DNA of 64,000 bases from Laceyella putida (lineage in GTDB: Bacteria > Bacillota > Bacilli > Thermoactinomycetales > Thermoactinomycetaceae). Below are positions 42,992 to 51,230 of this stretch, piece after piece. The notes below the pieces were generated by a model. That model worked only from the letters and a program-made list of their open reading frames with translations. It ran no database searches and was not told where the DNA came from. The stretch is taken from NCBI RefSeq assembly GCF_042665195.1, contig NZ_JBHTBW010000005.1, forward strand, positions 11,349-75,348. Direction: 5' to 3'. A program made the position numbers and the translations under genes. How positions within the stretch are numbered: position 1 is the first letter of the stretch; each line of letters begins with the position of its first letter.

Positions 42992-43474
42992 TCAATATAA
43001 ATCAAACATATTGACGTTATAACGTAATTCCTTCAAATACTCGAAACACTGCGAACGGTGATGGGACAGGTGGGTCAGGATTTCGATCAGCCATTTGGAA
43101 TGGGGGATGCCCTCCTGGCTGTGGAACGGTTTGCCTGTCTTGTGGACAAAGTCCTCATCGCTTAAACCGCTCATGTACGCTTTTAGCTTATCTGCGCCGG
43201 AATAGAGGATGTGCAGCAGCTCCGCAGTGTGTTTGGTGTGAAGTTCTTGTTCCAGTTTACGTATGGAGATTTCGTCTTGTTCCTGGATAATGGCCAAGTC
43301 GACCGTGGGTATTTGCACGAGATGGTTGACAACTTCAAGGAGGGTGCGCATCGAATTTTGCGGTTGATAATGCCAGTCTTTTTCATCAATTTTTTCGATC
43401 AAGGCGGCGGTGGTGCGGACCATCAAATCCAACTCTTGAAACAGCTGTTGTCTTAATTGGTCAATGGCAGACAA
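42992..43474 (-). CDS. DinB-superfamily protein
   Basis: 160 residues, four-helix DinB/YfiT-like fold: ELDLMVRTTAALIEKIDEKD, then NHLVQIPTVDLAIIQEQDE with the first His, and HLSHHRSQCFEYLKEL with the His pair of the usual metal triad. Members are metal-dependent thiol-transferases or have unknown substrates. TTG 43474 is the only start with AGGA/GAGGAG upstream. This is the intact relative of the broken copy at 7168; the two are not close in sequence. Confidence 0.8.
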   Translation of the reverse strand: MSAIDQLRQQLFQELDLMVRTTAALIEKIDEKDWHYQPQNSMRTLLEVVNHLVQIPTVDLAIIQEQDEISIRKLEQELHTKHTAELLHILYSGADKLKAYMSGLSDEDFVHKTGKPFHSQEGIPHSKWLIEILTHLSHHRSQCFEYLKELRYNVNMFDLY

Positions 43475-43668
43475 TGCTCCTCATCCTTTCTGTTGTTGAA
43501 TTAAGAACATAAAAAACATTAATCGCATTACTTCTCTATATGGAGCATGAAAACCTTTGAGAGTAATCGGATATTATGGTGTTTTTTAGCAGATAAGGCG
43601 GGGAGTGAACGGAGCGATAGTGGTAAAAAATAGACAAGGATTGTTTTTATTTTAGGATAAAATAACTG

Positions 43669-43697
43669 TTGCAGTTCCCCAGGAGTTATGTTAAGTT
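43669..43697 (+). promoter_or_regulatory. Promoter of speD
   Basis: TTGCAG (43669-43674), a 17-base spacer and TAAGTT (43692-43697). Transcription would begin about 43704, just before the structured leader. Confidence 0.5.
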
Positions 43698-43715
43698 AAT
43701 CATTGTGACATTGAG

Positions 43716-43834
43716 CTAGTAGGATCCAGGATTCACTTAAAGGGTTGGGACCTCACTGGACTAACCTTCCCCCGTGGTGAACAAGCAGATCCTAGCGGAA
43801 TTTGGCTCACACCAACTTTTTGCTAGGAAGGGGG
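43716..43834 (+). ncRNA. Structured speD leader with mutually exclusive helices (candidate riboswitch)
   Basis: P1: TAGGATC (43720-43726) with GATCCTA (43788-43794). Inside it P2: TTCAC (43732-43736) with GTGAA (43777-43781), and P3: AGGGTT (43740-43745) with AACCTT (43763-43768). The 3' side of P1 overlaps TCCTAGC (43790-43796), which can instead pair with GCTAGGA (43822-43828), the start of the speD Shine-Dalgarno AGGAAGGGGG. So P1 formation frees, and P1 loss hides, the ribosome site. Not SAM-I, T-box or another class I recognise. Confidence 0.55.
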
Positions 43835-43843
43835 CCGAAAGAG

Positions 43844-44254
43844 ATGGAATTTTCTACTTTCGGAAGACATGTAGCGATGGACGCATGGGGCGTTGACTTT
43901 GACCTGATCAATGATGTTGCGTTTTTGGAGCATCATATGAAAGAGGCCGCAAAAGCCTGTGGAGCAACGATTTTGTCTGTGCAATCCCAGCAATTCGAGC
44001 CTCAAGGGGCAACGGTGCTCGTGATGCTCTCGGAAAGCCACTTGACGATTCACACATATCCTGAAAAAGGTTTCGCTGCTCTTGATTGTTACACTTGTGG
44101 TCACACTGTTGATCCCATGATTGCCATTGAGTACATGATCAATGTGCTGAAGCCAACCCAAGCATTTTCCAAAGTGCTTCGGAGAGGTGTAGGGCCTATT
44201 GAGGTCGTCCAACCGGATGTAGCTACATTGACTAGAGAAGAAGTGACAGTTTGA
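43844..44254 (+). CDS. speD: S-adenosylmethionine decarboxylase proenzyme SpeD
   Basis: 136 residues; makes decarboxylated SAM, the aminopropyl donor for spermidine. The proenzyme cuts itself in LSESHLTIHTYPE between Glu64 and Ser65, which becomes the pyruvoyl group; His70 and Cys85 (DCYTCG) are the processing and catalytic residues. ATG 43844 is nine bases after AAGGGGG; the upstream in-frame codons belong to the leader RNA. Length fits the short bacterial class 1b. No spermidine synthase is adjacent. Confidence 0.95.
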   Translation: MEFSTFGRHVAMDAWGVDFDLINDVAFLEHHMKEAAKACGATILSVQSQQFEPQGATVLVMLSESHLTIHTYPEKGFAALDCYTCGHTVDPMIAIEYMINVLKPTQAFSKVLRRGVGPIEVVQPDVATLTREEVTV

Positions 44255-44352
44255 ACATAGAGAACATGTGGTAGCCGGCTAAAATCTCCACGCATCAGGG
44301 GATTATGGCCGGCTTTGCTTAATTTATGCGGACTAAATTTATATAGAAAAAG

Positions 44353-44385
44353 AAACCGACCGCTATCGTGCAGTGGTCGGTTTTT
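44353..44385. terminator. Bidirectional terminator speD / ptsI
   Basis: AAACCGACC with GGTCGGTTTTT, 9 bp, loop GCTATCGTGCAGT, with T runs on both strands. Confidence 0.85.
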
Positions 44386-44392
44386 CATTATT

Positions 44393-46102
44393 TCATTGTT
44401 TTTGTTTCGCCAATTCACGCACTTGGTCGCCATCTTCCAACTGGACGGCTTTGTCAGCCAGCGCTTTAGCTTTGGCGCTATCAACAGCACGCACTTGCTG
44501 TTTCACTTCGGGAATCGTTCCCGCGCTCATGGAAAGCTCGTGCAAGCCGAGTCCAACCAAAATCTCGGTCATGGTTGGGTCACCTGCCAACTCGCCGCAC
44601 ATACCGACTACGATCCCTGCTTTGTTTGCCGCATCGCAAGTCAGTTTGACCAGACGCAATACCGCTGGATGAGCGGCATCGTACAGATGGGCCACTTGCT
44701 CATTGCCGCGGTCGGCCGCCAACGTGTACTGGGTCAAGTCATTGGTTCCGATGCTCATGAAGTCAACCTCTTTCGCCAAGAGGTCCGCGGTGATCGCCGC
44801 CGCCGGCACTTCGATCATGATCCCGATCTTAATGTCGTCGGCAACAGCGATGCCCGCTTGCGCCAGTTCTTGGCGGCATTTGTTCAACAGGGCTTTGGTT
44901 GCGCGGATTTCGGATACATTCTCAATCATGGGGAACATGATCCATAAGTTTCCGTGTACGCTGGCGCGCAACAGCGCTTTTAATTGGGTCTTAAACATGT
45001 CGGGGTTCGCCAAACAATAACGGATGGCGCGATGGCCGAGGAAAGGGTTTTCCTCTTTGGGCAGATCCGCATAAGGCAGATCTTTGTCTCCGCCAATATC
45101 CAAGGTGCGGATCACCACGGGGCGTTCGCCGAACGAAGAAAGCACTTTAGAATAAGCTTGGTATTGCTCGTCTTCGGTTGGCCAGTGATCGCTTTCCAGA
45201 TAGAGGAATTCGGTGCGGAACAAGCCGACCCCTTCGGCATGGTTTTTGAGCGCAATCTCAATATCGTTTAAGCTGCCGATGTTGGCGAAGGTTTGGATTC
45301 GTTTGCCATCGGCGGTATAGGCGTCGGCTGCCGCTTCTTTCAAAGCGGCTTCCCGGGCTTGCTTTTGCTTTTCAATTTGCGTGCGCACCACTTGCTCTTG
45401 GGCCGTATCTGGGTTGAGGGTGACGATTCCTTTGTCCCCATCCACGATCACCGTATCATCATCGTTGATTTGGTTGATCGCGGCGCCCAAACCGAGTACC
45501 GCCGGAATTCCCAGGGTGCGTGCCATGATGGCCGCATGGGCCGTTTTGCTTCCTTTGGCCGTGACCATCCCCGCAATGCCTTCAGGGAACTGAGCGGTGT
45601 CGGATGGGGTTAACTCTTCCGCGATGACCACATCTCCCGCTTTCAAAAGAGAAGGATCAAACGGCTTTTTGCCCAACAGAAGCAGGAGTAAGCGTGAGCC
45701 TACGTCACGGATGTCATCGGCACGCGCTTGCATGTATTCATCATCGAGCGAAGCCATCAGCGAGCTCATCTCTTCGGTCACTTCTTGACAGATCGCCTCG
45801 GCGTTCTTTTTCTGGCTGGCGATGCGGCTTTTCATTTCGCCAGTAAAACCGGGGTCGTCCAAGAAAGCGAGGTGGGCATCGAAGACTTGCGCTTCCTCTT
45901 CACCCATGCGGTCTGCCGCGATTTGGCGCAATGCGGTGATTTGCTCTTTGGCTTGTTGAATGGCTTGTTCTAATTTCGCCGTCTCTTCTGCGACGTTGGT
46001 AATCGATTTAGCAATGACGGTAGGTTGCTCTTTACGCCACCAGATGGCGGTGCCCAGATTGATTCCCGGTGCAGCACCTACGCCTTGGATCGTCTGGCTC
46101 AA
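44393..46102 (-). CDS. ptsI: PTS enzyme I (phosphoenolpyruvate-protein phosphotransferase)
   Basis: 569 residues; takes phosphate from phosphoenolpyruvate and gives it to HPr. Seen: the phospho-His motif GSKTAHAAIMARTLGIPAV (about 183-201), the PEP-binding barrel with GVGLFRTEFLYLES, IRTLDIGGDKDLPY, MIEVPAAAITADLLA and the catalytic loop GMCGELAGDPTMTEILVGLG (Cys about 502). TTG 46102 follows GGAGGG by six bases. Operon with ptsH, 12 bases upstream. Confidence 0.95.
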   Translation of the reverse strand: MSQTIQGVGAAPGINLGTAIWWRKEQPTVIAKSITNVAEETAKLEQAIQQAKEQITALRQIAADRMGEEEAQVFDAHLAFLDDPGFTGEMKSRIASQKKNAEAICQEVTEEMSSLMASLDDEYMQARADDIRDVGSRLLLLLLGKKPFDPSLLKAGDVVIAEELTPSDTAQFPEGIAGMVTAKGSKTAHAAIMARTLGIPAVLGLGAAINQINDDDTVIVDGDKGIVTLNPDTAQEQVVRTQIEKQKQAREAALKEAAADAYTADGKRIQTFANIGSLNDIEIALKNHAEGVGLFRTEFLYLESDHWPTEDEQYQAYSKVLSSFGERPVVIRTLDIGGDKDLPYADLPKEENPFLGHRAIRYCLANPDMFKTQLKALLRASVHGNLWIMFPMIENVSEIRATKALLNKCRQELAQAGIAVADDIKIGIMIEVPAAAITADLLAKEVDFMSIGTNDLTQYTLAADRGNEQVAHLYDAAHPAVLRLVKLTCDAANKAGIVVGMCGELAGDPTMTEILVGLGLHELSMSAGTIPEVKQQVRAVDSAKAKALADKAVQLEDGDQVRELAKQKQ

Positions 46103-46114
46103 TGTGTACCCTCC

Positions 46115-46375
46115 TTAAGAAAGCGTTGCGATGATTTCCGCAATCTTATCAATGGCTGCTGCCTCATCTTCACCTTCAGCGCGAATGGTGATTTCATCGT
46201 TTTGTTTGGCGGCTAAGGACATCACGCCAAGCAAGCTTTTCGCGTCCACTTCTTTCCCGTTTTTCACCAATTTGATTGTGCTTTTGAAAGCCCCCGCTTC
46301 TTTTACCAAAACAGCGGCCGGGCGGGCGTGCAATCCACTAGCGCTAGTAATCGTTACGGTTTTTTCCATTGTCAT
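46115..46375 (-). CDS. ptsH: PTS phosphocarrier HPr
   Basis: 86 residues; shuttles phosphate from EI to sugar EIIs such as FruA. The catalytic His16 is in ASGLHARPAAVLV, and the regulatory Ser in KSLLGVMSLAA is the HPr-kinase target that makes HPr-Ser-P, the CcpA corepressor in Gram-positives. AAAGGA is six bases before ATG 46375; GTG 46378 or ATG 46369 are alternatives. Confidence 0.93.
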   Translation of the reverse strand: MTMEKTVTITSASGLHARPAAVLVKEAGAFKSTIKLVKNGKEVDAKSLLGVMSLAAKQNDEITIRAEGEDEAAAIDKIAEIIATLS

Positions 46376-46517
46376 CACAAATCCTTTCTTCTTGTTTATT
46401 TGAATGAGATCATCTTTCTTGACAGACAGTCTGATGGGTGGTGTCGGATAGACACATTCATCTCTTGTTACACGCTTTCATTTATGTGTGCACGGGCTTG
46501 ACTTTCCTGCAAAGGAT

Positions 46518-46841
46518 TCAAGAGGAGCGTTGGATTAAGGCCAATACTTGCTCCAACACTTTCTCACCATTCATGGTAGCAAAGGCTACCGGGTCCACCA
46601 TGTCCAACGGGATCGCTTGCGCATCCGCTGCTTTTTGTAGCTCTCGTTTATGATGTCCGATTTGCGGTTCTAATAAAATCGCATCGCACAAGGGAAGTTT
46701 GGATGGGTATTCACTTGTCCCGATTGCTTCCGCCACCAACGGAATGCCTTTTTCCTGTGCCGCTTTATTTATTTTTTGACAGAGGACGCCGGAAGTGGCC
46801 CCCCAACTGCATATGACCAATAATCGAATTGAGTGACTCAT
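46518..46841 (-). CDS. Orphan PTS IIB protein (lactose/cellobiose or galactitol type)
   Basis: 107 residues with a P-loop-like phospho-Cys motif near the start, LVICSWGATSGVLCQKI (Cys about 11), then GIPLVAEAIGTSEYPSKL and LLEPQIGHHKRELQK, as in small stand-alone IIB proteins. ATG 46841 follows GGAGG by five bases. There is no IIA or IIC gene beside it. It sits between a sigma-54 promoter and ptsHI and is next to a LevR-type activator, so it may sense or regulate rather than transport. Confidence 0.75.
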   Translation of the reverse strand: MSHSIRLLVICSWGATSGVLCQKINKAAQEKGIPLVAEAIGTSEYPSKLPLCDAILLEPQIGHHKRELQKAADAQAIPLDMVDPVAFATMNGEKVLEQVLALIQRSS

Positions 46842-46942
46842 AGAATCCTCCGCAAATCTGCCATATATTTTTTCTTCTATCTTGTATTTCATGTATCTCC
46901 CGCACATAACCAAGCGCCTCAAGAGACGGCGCCCAAGTAACA

Positions 46943-46959
46943 TGCAAATTTGATGCCAA
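46943..46959 (-). promoter_or_regulatory. Sigma-54 (-24/-12) promoter of the IIB gene
   Basis: On the minus strand TTGGCATCAAATTTGCA: the GG and GC doublets are exactly ten bases apart, as the sigma-54 holoenzyme needs. The start is expected about 90 bases before the IIB gene. Confidence 0.8.
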
Positions 46960-46998
46960 CCCAATCCGGGTGAGAGGAATCAAGGGGAGAATTTAAAA

Positions 46999-47024
46999 GT
47001 GTGCGGAATGGCTTTGCACACATT
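46999..47024. promoter_or_regulatory. Candidate activator site upstream of the sigma-54 promoter
   Basis: GTGTGC (46999-47004) and GCACAC (47016-47021) form a dyad 45-70 bases upstream of the -24 element. The 12-mer TTTGCACACATT (47013-47024) recurs at 49309-49320 before the activator gene. Confidence 0.5.
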
Positions 47025-47057
47025 GCACGGATGAGTGACAGGGAAACGGACATCGCC

Positions 47058-49262
47058 CTAATTTGCTGCCGACAAACGGGCCAGCTCATGTGCGGTATAA
47101 GGGGGGAACCGAACCGATACGCACTGTTCCAGTTGCTGGAGGAAGTGTTCCCAGAGTTGCACATGGCCGGTGGGCGGTTCCGCTTCGGGCGGAAGGGGTT
47201 GCTTATCTTTCTCCTTCCCAGGGTTTAGCTGGGCGGCAAGAAGTTGATCCGCGTAGATTCCAATATGCATCCATATGCCGATCTCCCGTTCGGCGGTCCA
47301 ACCGAACACATTGCGAAACTGCGGAGCTTCTTGCTCAACCAATTGAATCAACCGTTTTGGATTATAGTGGGTTATTGTGTCCAAAAGTCCTTGAAGGATA
47401 AGTTCTGGCACGTCTTCTGGCGTCAGGGGGACTTGTGGCTCTTCCTCCCCTGGGACCTGGCGCGTTTGGGCCAAGTGGCGTTCCAATTTGCTGAATCCGC
47501 TCGGCTGGTACAATTCCCATGCCGGGAAATAAGGGATGTCGGACATGGCGGGTGGAACGGTTCCCACAATCGCAATCAAGTCAAACGTTTCCCGCAGATG
47601 CTCCAATCCTGGCGATTGGCGGGTGAACGGGTCAATTTGCACGGAACGGATGAGCACGTCTCGGTCGGCGGGTGGCAAGCGTCGGGACAACCAACTCTCC
47701 AACGTGGAAGCAGCCCCTTCGCCAGTGAGGCAAACGGTGGCGATGCAACGCGGTTTGCCTCGGCTGGGTTGCTCATCGAGCGAGAAGAAGAGAGCGATCA
47801 GGTCCAGTTCCGCTTCGGGCAGCTTAATGTGATAGTGTTGCTTCAAGGCGTGGCCAATCTGCCGGGCAAGGTCTTTGTAGATGGGTTTGACAGGCAGATG
47901 GGATGGCACGGTTTCAGGATGATGCCGCTCAGGTTGCTGGATAAAGGCTTGAATATGCAAAGCCAGCGCTTTGAGCTGAGCCGGTGCGATGGCTTGCGGG
48001 AGCTTGTGGGGCCAAGAGGCAAGCGTGTTCTCCAATAATTGCAACAAGCGCGGCTCAATGGGTGTCCCCTCGGGCTCATGTGAAGCCCCTTTTTTAAAAG
48101 AGGTGACCAAACGGCGGATATAGGAGTTGACGGTTTCTTGCAATTCCCGTTCCATCTCCAATGGAGCGACTGCCTGCTGTGTCAGTTGGGCATGCCGTTG
48201 AAGCAATAGTTCATAGATATTGTCGGATGCGGTCCGTTTCAGATGGGATGTGATGGCGGTGGTGACGGGACCCTGCTGGCGCAAGTGGGTTGGCAAATCA
48301 TTTAAGGTGACGACCACTTGTTCCTGGTGATGGTAAAGTTGTCTCAGAAAGGCCCGCGCGCAAGCGATTTGAATGTCGCTTTTCAATTGGCCGATATTGC
48401 CCGGACAATCATAAGCGAGAAACCGGGAACGGCACTCGTCCGTCATGGTGAGCGGCAGTCCCATTTGGCTTTCTTCTTCTTTTAGAAAGGTAGCGAGCAA
48501 TTGCTCCCGTTCTCGCGGGGAGCGTTCCCGCAATGGGGGGATGACCAGCCTGACGGAGAAACGGCGCTTTAAGGTGGGCAATAAGGCTACATCGGGTGTC
48601 TCCGTGGTCGCTCCGATTAAGCGGATGTTGACTTGGCGTTCGGCATGCGTTTCCCCCAAACGGCGAAAGCTCCCTTGGTCAATCAAGGTAAAAAGCATTT
48701 CCTGCCCGGATGGGGGGAGGCGATGGATTTCGTCCAAAAACAGAATACCTTGATCGGCTCGTTCCACCAAGCCTGGCTTATTTTCTTCGGCTCCAGTGTA
48801 AGCGCCTTTTTTCACGCCGAACAGCTGGGCTAATAGCAGTTCGGGATTTTGGGCGTATTCCGCGCAGTTAAAAGTGATGAACGGGGTGCCAGGCGGCAGA
48901 TGCCCCTCATTGGTGGCCAGCTGAACCAGCTTTTGCGCAAGATGGGTTTTTCCCACCCCCGTTTCGCCGGTAAGCAATATCGGCAACCCATGTGGCGGGT
49001 ATAACAACGCGGCCAGCGCTTCCCTCAAAAGATCGGTCATTTCGGCATGGGCCGATTGAAAGGGGTACGGGTTGTCTTGTTTGTTCAGGCGGTACAAGAC
49101 CGGACGCCCGGCTATTTTATCCGCCTGTCCTTGCTTGACGAGTTGGTTAAGATAGCGGCTGACGGTCGAACGGTCCAATCCCAATTGTTCCGCCAACTGC
49201 CCGGCGGTGGTCCCCTCAGGCCAATCGGTTAGTTTTTGGATGATCGAATCGAGTTTTTTCAT
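47058..49262 (-). CDS. Compact LevR-type sigma-54-dependent PTS activator
   Basis: 734 residues. Order: helix-turn-helix (about 16-45, AEQLGLDRSTVSRYLNQL), AAA+ sigma-54 activator domain (about 70-320) with Walker A GETGVGKT (99-106), the sigma-54 loop GAYTGA (153-158) and GILFLDEIHR, then a PRD about 405-530, an EIIB-gat-like segment (ATVCLTGEGAASTLESWL, about 545) and a C-terminal PRD (about 635-730). LevR of Bacillus has about 938 residues; the missing part corresponds to the EIIA-like domain between PRD1 and EIIB. AAGGTG precedes ATG 49262. It should activate the IIB promoter. Confidence 0.85.
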   Translation of the reverse strand: MKKLDSIIQKLTDWPEGTTAGQLAEQLGLDRSTVSRYLNQLVKQGQADKIAGRPVLYRLNKQDNPYPFQSAHAEMTDLLREALAALLYPPHGLPILLTGETGVGKTHLAQKLVQLATNEGHLPPGTPFITFNCAEYAQNPELLLAQLFGVKKGAYTGAEENKPGLVERADQGILFLDEIHRLPPSGQEMLFTLIDQGSFRRLGETHAERQVNIRLIGATTETPDVALLPTLKRRFSVRLVIPPLRERSPREREQLLATFLKEEESQMGLPLTMTDECRSRFLAYDCPGNIGQLKSDIQIACARAFLRQLYHHQEQVVVTLNDLPTHLRQQGPVTTAITSHLKRTASDNIYELLLQRHAQLTQQAVAPLEMERELQETVNSYIRRLVTSFKKGASHEPEGTPIEPRLLQLLENTLASWPHKLPQAIAPAQLKALALHIQAFIQQPERHHPETVPSHLPVKPIYKDLARQIGHALKQHYHIKLPEAELDLIALFFSLDEQPSRGKPRCIATVCLTGEGAASTLESWLSRRLPPADRDVLIRSVQIDPFTRQSPGLEHLRETFDLIAIVGTVPPAMSDIPYFPAWELYQPSGFSKLERHLAQTRQVPGEEEPQVPLTPEDVPELILQGLLDTITHYNPKRLIQLVEQEAPQFRNVFGWTAEREIGIWMHIGIYADQLLAAQLNPGKEKDKQPLPPEAEPPTGHVQLWEHFLQQLEQCVSVRFPPYTAHELARLSAAN

Positions 49263-49281
49263 GCTGCACCTTGCTCCGTGT

Positions 49282-49322
49282 AAAATGTGATATCTTTATC
49301 ATACACACTTTGCACACATTTT
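49282..49322. promoter_or_regulatory. Repeat region upstream of the levR-type gene
   Basis: AAAATGTG (49282-49289) and CACATTTT (49315-49322) form a dyad; TTTGCACACATT (49309-49320) is identical to the site at 47013. Possibly the activator's own binding site. Confidence 0.4.
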
Positions 49323-49472
49323 GTCGATTGGAATCCTCGGTTGAATTTGGGAAATGGAGGAAAATCATGGTTGGTTAAGCTAAGAATTTATCATGATGGC
49401 AGGAAGAATGTTTGGGGTGAAGAAATTCAATTTATAACCACGATTTAAGTGATGGATAAGTGAGGGAAAGAG

Positions 49473-50981
49473 ATGGAAAAGAAATTGCAGGAGTTAAAAA
49501 AGCGGCTCAAGGAAATTTATGATATTCATTCCTCCATGTCGTTGTTGAATTGGGACCAAAATACATACATGCCCAAATTGGCAGGCGATGCGCGGGGAAG
49601 CCAGATGGCGACGTTGGGGCGGATTGCGCATGAGAAGATGACAGATTCCCGTTTGGGAGAACTCTTGGATGAATTGGCTGAGCAAGCCGATCAACTGCCG
49701 TTTGATTCCAACGAGGCCAGCCTGATCCGCGTGGCGAAAAGGGAATATGAGAAAGAAACGAAGGTGCCGGCCGAATTTATTTCACGGTTTTATCAACATA
49801 CTTCGCAAACGTATCAGGCTTGGGTGGAGGCACGGGCGGAAGATGATTTTGGCAAGGTGGCACCCTACCTGGAGCAGACCCTGGAACTGAGCCGGGAGTA
49901 TGCCCATTATTTTCCGGGTTTTGAGCATATTGCCGATCCGCTCATCGACCGTGCCGATTATGGGATGAAAGCCAATGCGTTGCGGGTGCTGTTCGGGGAG
50001 CTGCGCGAGCAATTGGTGCCGCTGGTCGAACAGGTGACGGCACTGCCCGCTGTGTCACAAGCCTGCATCAAACAAACCTTCCCCAAGGAAAAACAACTGG
50101 CCTATGTAAAAGAGTTGATCGGCAAAATGGGCTTTGATTTTGACCGGGGACGGCTGGACTTGGCGCCGCATCCGTTTATGATCAAGTTTGCGCATGGCGA
50201 TGTGCGGATCACGACCCGGGTCAACGAACAAGATCTGAGCGAAGTCCTGTTCAGCACGATTCATGAGACGGGACATGCTTTGTATGAACTGGGCATCGAC
50301 GCCCGGTTCGAAGGGACACCGCTCCATAGGGGAACTTCGTCAGGAGTCCACGAAAGCCAGTCGCGCTTGTGGGAAAATATCGTCGGGCGGAGCAGGGGAT
50401 TCTGGGAAGCGCATTACCCGTCCTTGCAAGCGGCTTTTCCCGCCCAATTGGGAAACGTGACACTGGATGAATTCTACCGGGCGATCAACCATGTGGAGCG
50501 CTCACTCATTCGCACCGATGCCGATGAGCTCACATACAATCTGCATGTGATCATTCGCTTTGATTTGGAATTGGCCATGCTGGAAGGCAACCTGAAAGTG
50601 AAGGATCTGCCGGAAATGTGGCGCCACCGTTACCAAAGCGATCTGGGAATTGCCCCATCCGATGACAAACATGGCGTGCTCCAAGATATTCATTGGTATT
50701 TTGATTTTATCGGGGGGATGTTCCAAGGGTATACCCTCGGCAATATCTTAAGTTGCCAATTTTACGATGCGGCATGTCAAGCGCACCCGGAAATCCCCAG
50801 TGAAATCGCCAAAGGAAATGTTTCTGTGCTCCATGGTTGGCTGAAGGAACATGTGTACCGTCACGGCGGCAAATGGACGGCGACGGAACTGGTGAGACGG
50901 GCGACCGGGTCTGACATGACCATTGCCCCATACATCGCTTATTTAAAACGGAAAGCGGGCGAGTTGTACCTCGACCGTTAA
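49473..50981 (+). CDS. M32-family metallocarboxypeptidase
   Basis: 502 residues, the length of thermostable Taq/Bsu carboxypeptidases, which remove C-terminal residues from peptides in the cytoplasm. The zinc motif HETGH is at 264-268 (STIHETGHALYELG), with the third ligand Glu in SGVHESQSRLWENIVGRS; DELTYNLHVIIRFDLE and GRSRGFWE are further M32 signatures. No signal peptide. AAAGAGATGG start context; monocistronic. Confidence 0.92.
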   Translation: MEKKLQELKKRLKEIYDIHSSMSLLNWDQNTYMPKLAGDARGSQMATLGRIAHEKMTDSRLGELLDELAEQADQLPFDSNEASLIRVAKREYEKETKVPAEFISRFYQHTSQTYQAWVEARAEDDFGKVAPYLEQTLELSREYAHYFPGFEHIADPLIDRADYGMKANALRVLFGELREQLVPLVEQVTALPAVSQACIKQTFPKEKQLAYVKELIGKMGFDFDRGRLDLAPHPFMIKFAHGDVRITTRVNEQDLSEVLFSTIHETGHALYELGIDARFEGTPLHRGTSSGVHESQSRLWENIVGRSRGFWEAHYPSLQAAFPAQLGNVTLDEFYRAINHVERSLIRTDADELTYNLHVIIRFDLELAMLEGNLKVKDLPEMWRHRYQSDLGIAPSDDKHGVLQDIHWYFDFIGGMFQGYTLGNILSCQFYDAACQAHPEIPSEIAKGNVSVLHGWLKEHVYRHGGKWTATELVRRATGSDMTIAPYIAYLKRKAGELYLDR

Positions 50982-50994
50982 ATTCCGCTTGCAC

Positions 50995-51026
50995 CCTCCC
51001 CCGTGTCAAATGTGCGGGGGTGTTTT
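50995..51026 (+). terminator. Terminator after the carboxypeptidase gene
   Basis: CCCCCG and CGGGGG arms around TGTCAAATGTG, followed by TGTTTTGTTTTG. Confidence 0.7.
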
Positions 51027-51230
51027 GTTTTGTGCAAAATGAAAGAGTCGCTTTACTGTACAAAGTGAACAGATAGTCGAAGAAAAAACACAAATAGTTT
51101 GATTCATCGCACGGCAGGCGAATTGACGTGGTTGGAAATGTTGTTTATCGTGGAAGACAGATAAAATATTTTTATGTTTACATTGATGTTATTACGGACC
51201 CACAAATGGGAAAGATAGGTTGATCAAATA

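Noticed and set aside
47244..48038. 264-codon plus-strand ORF over the LevR-type gene
   Set aside because: Shadow of the activator's codons, without a ribosome site or family resemblance.
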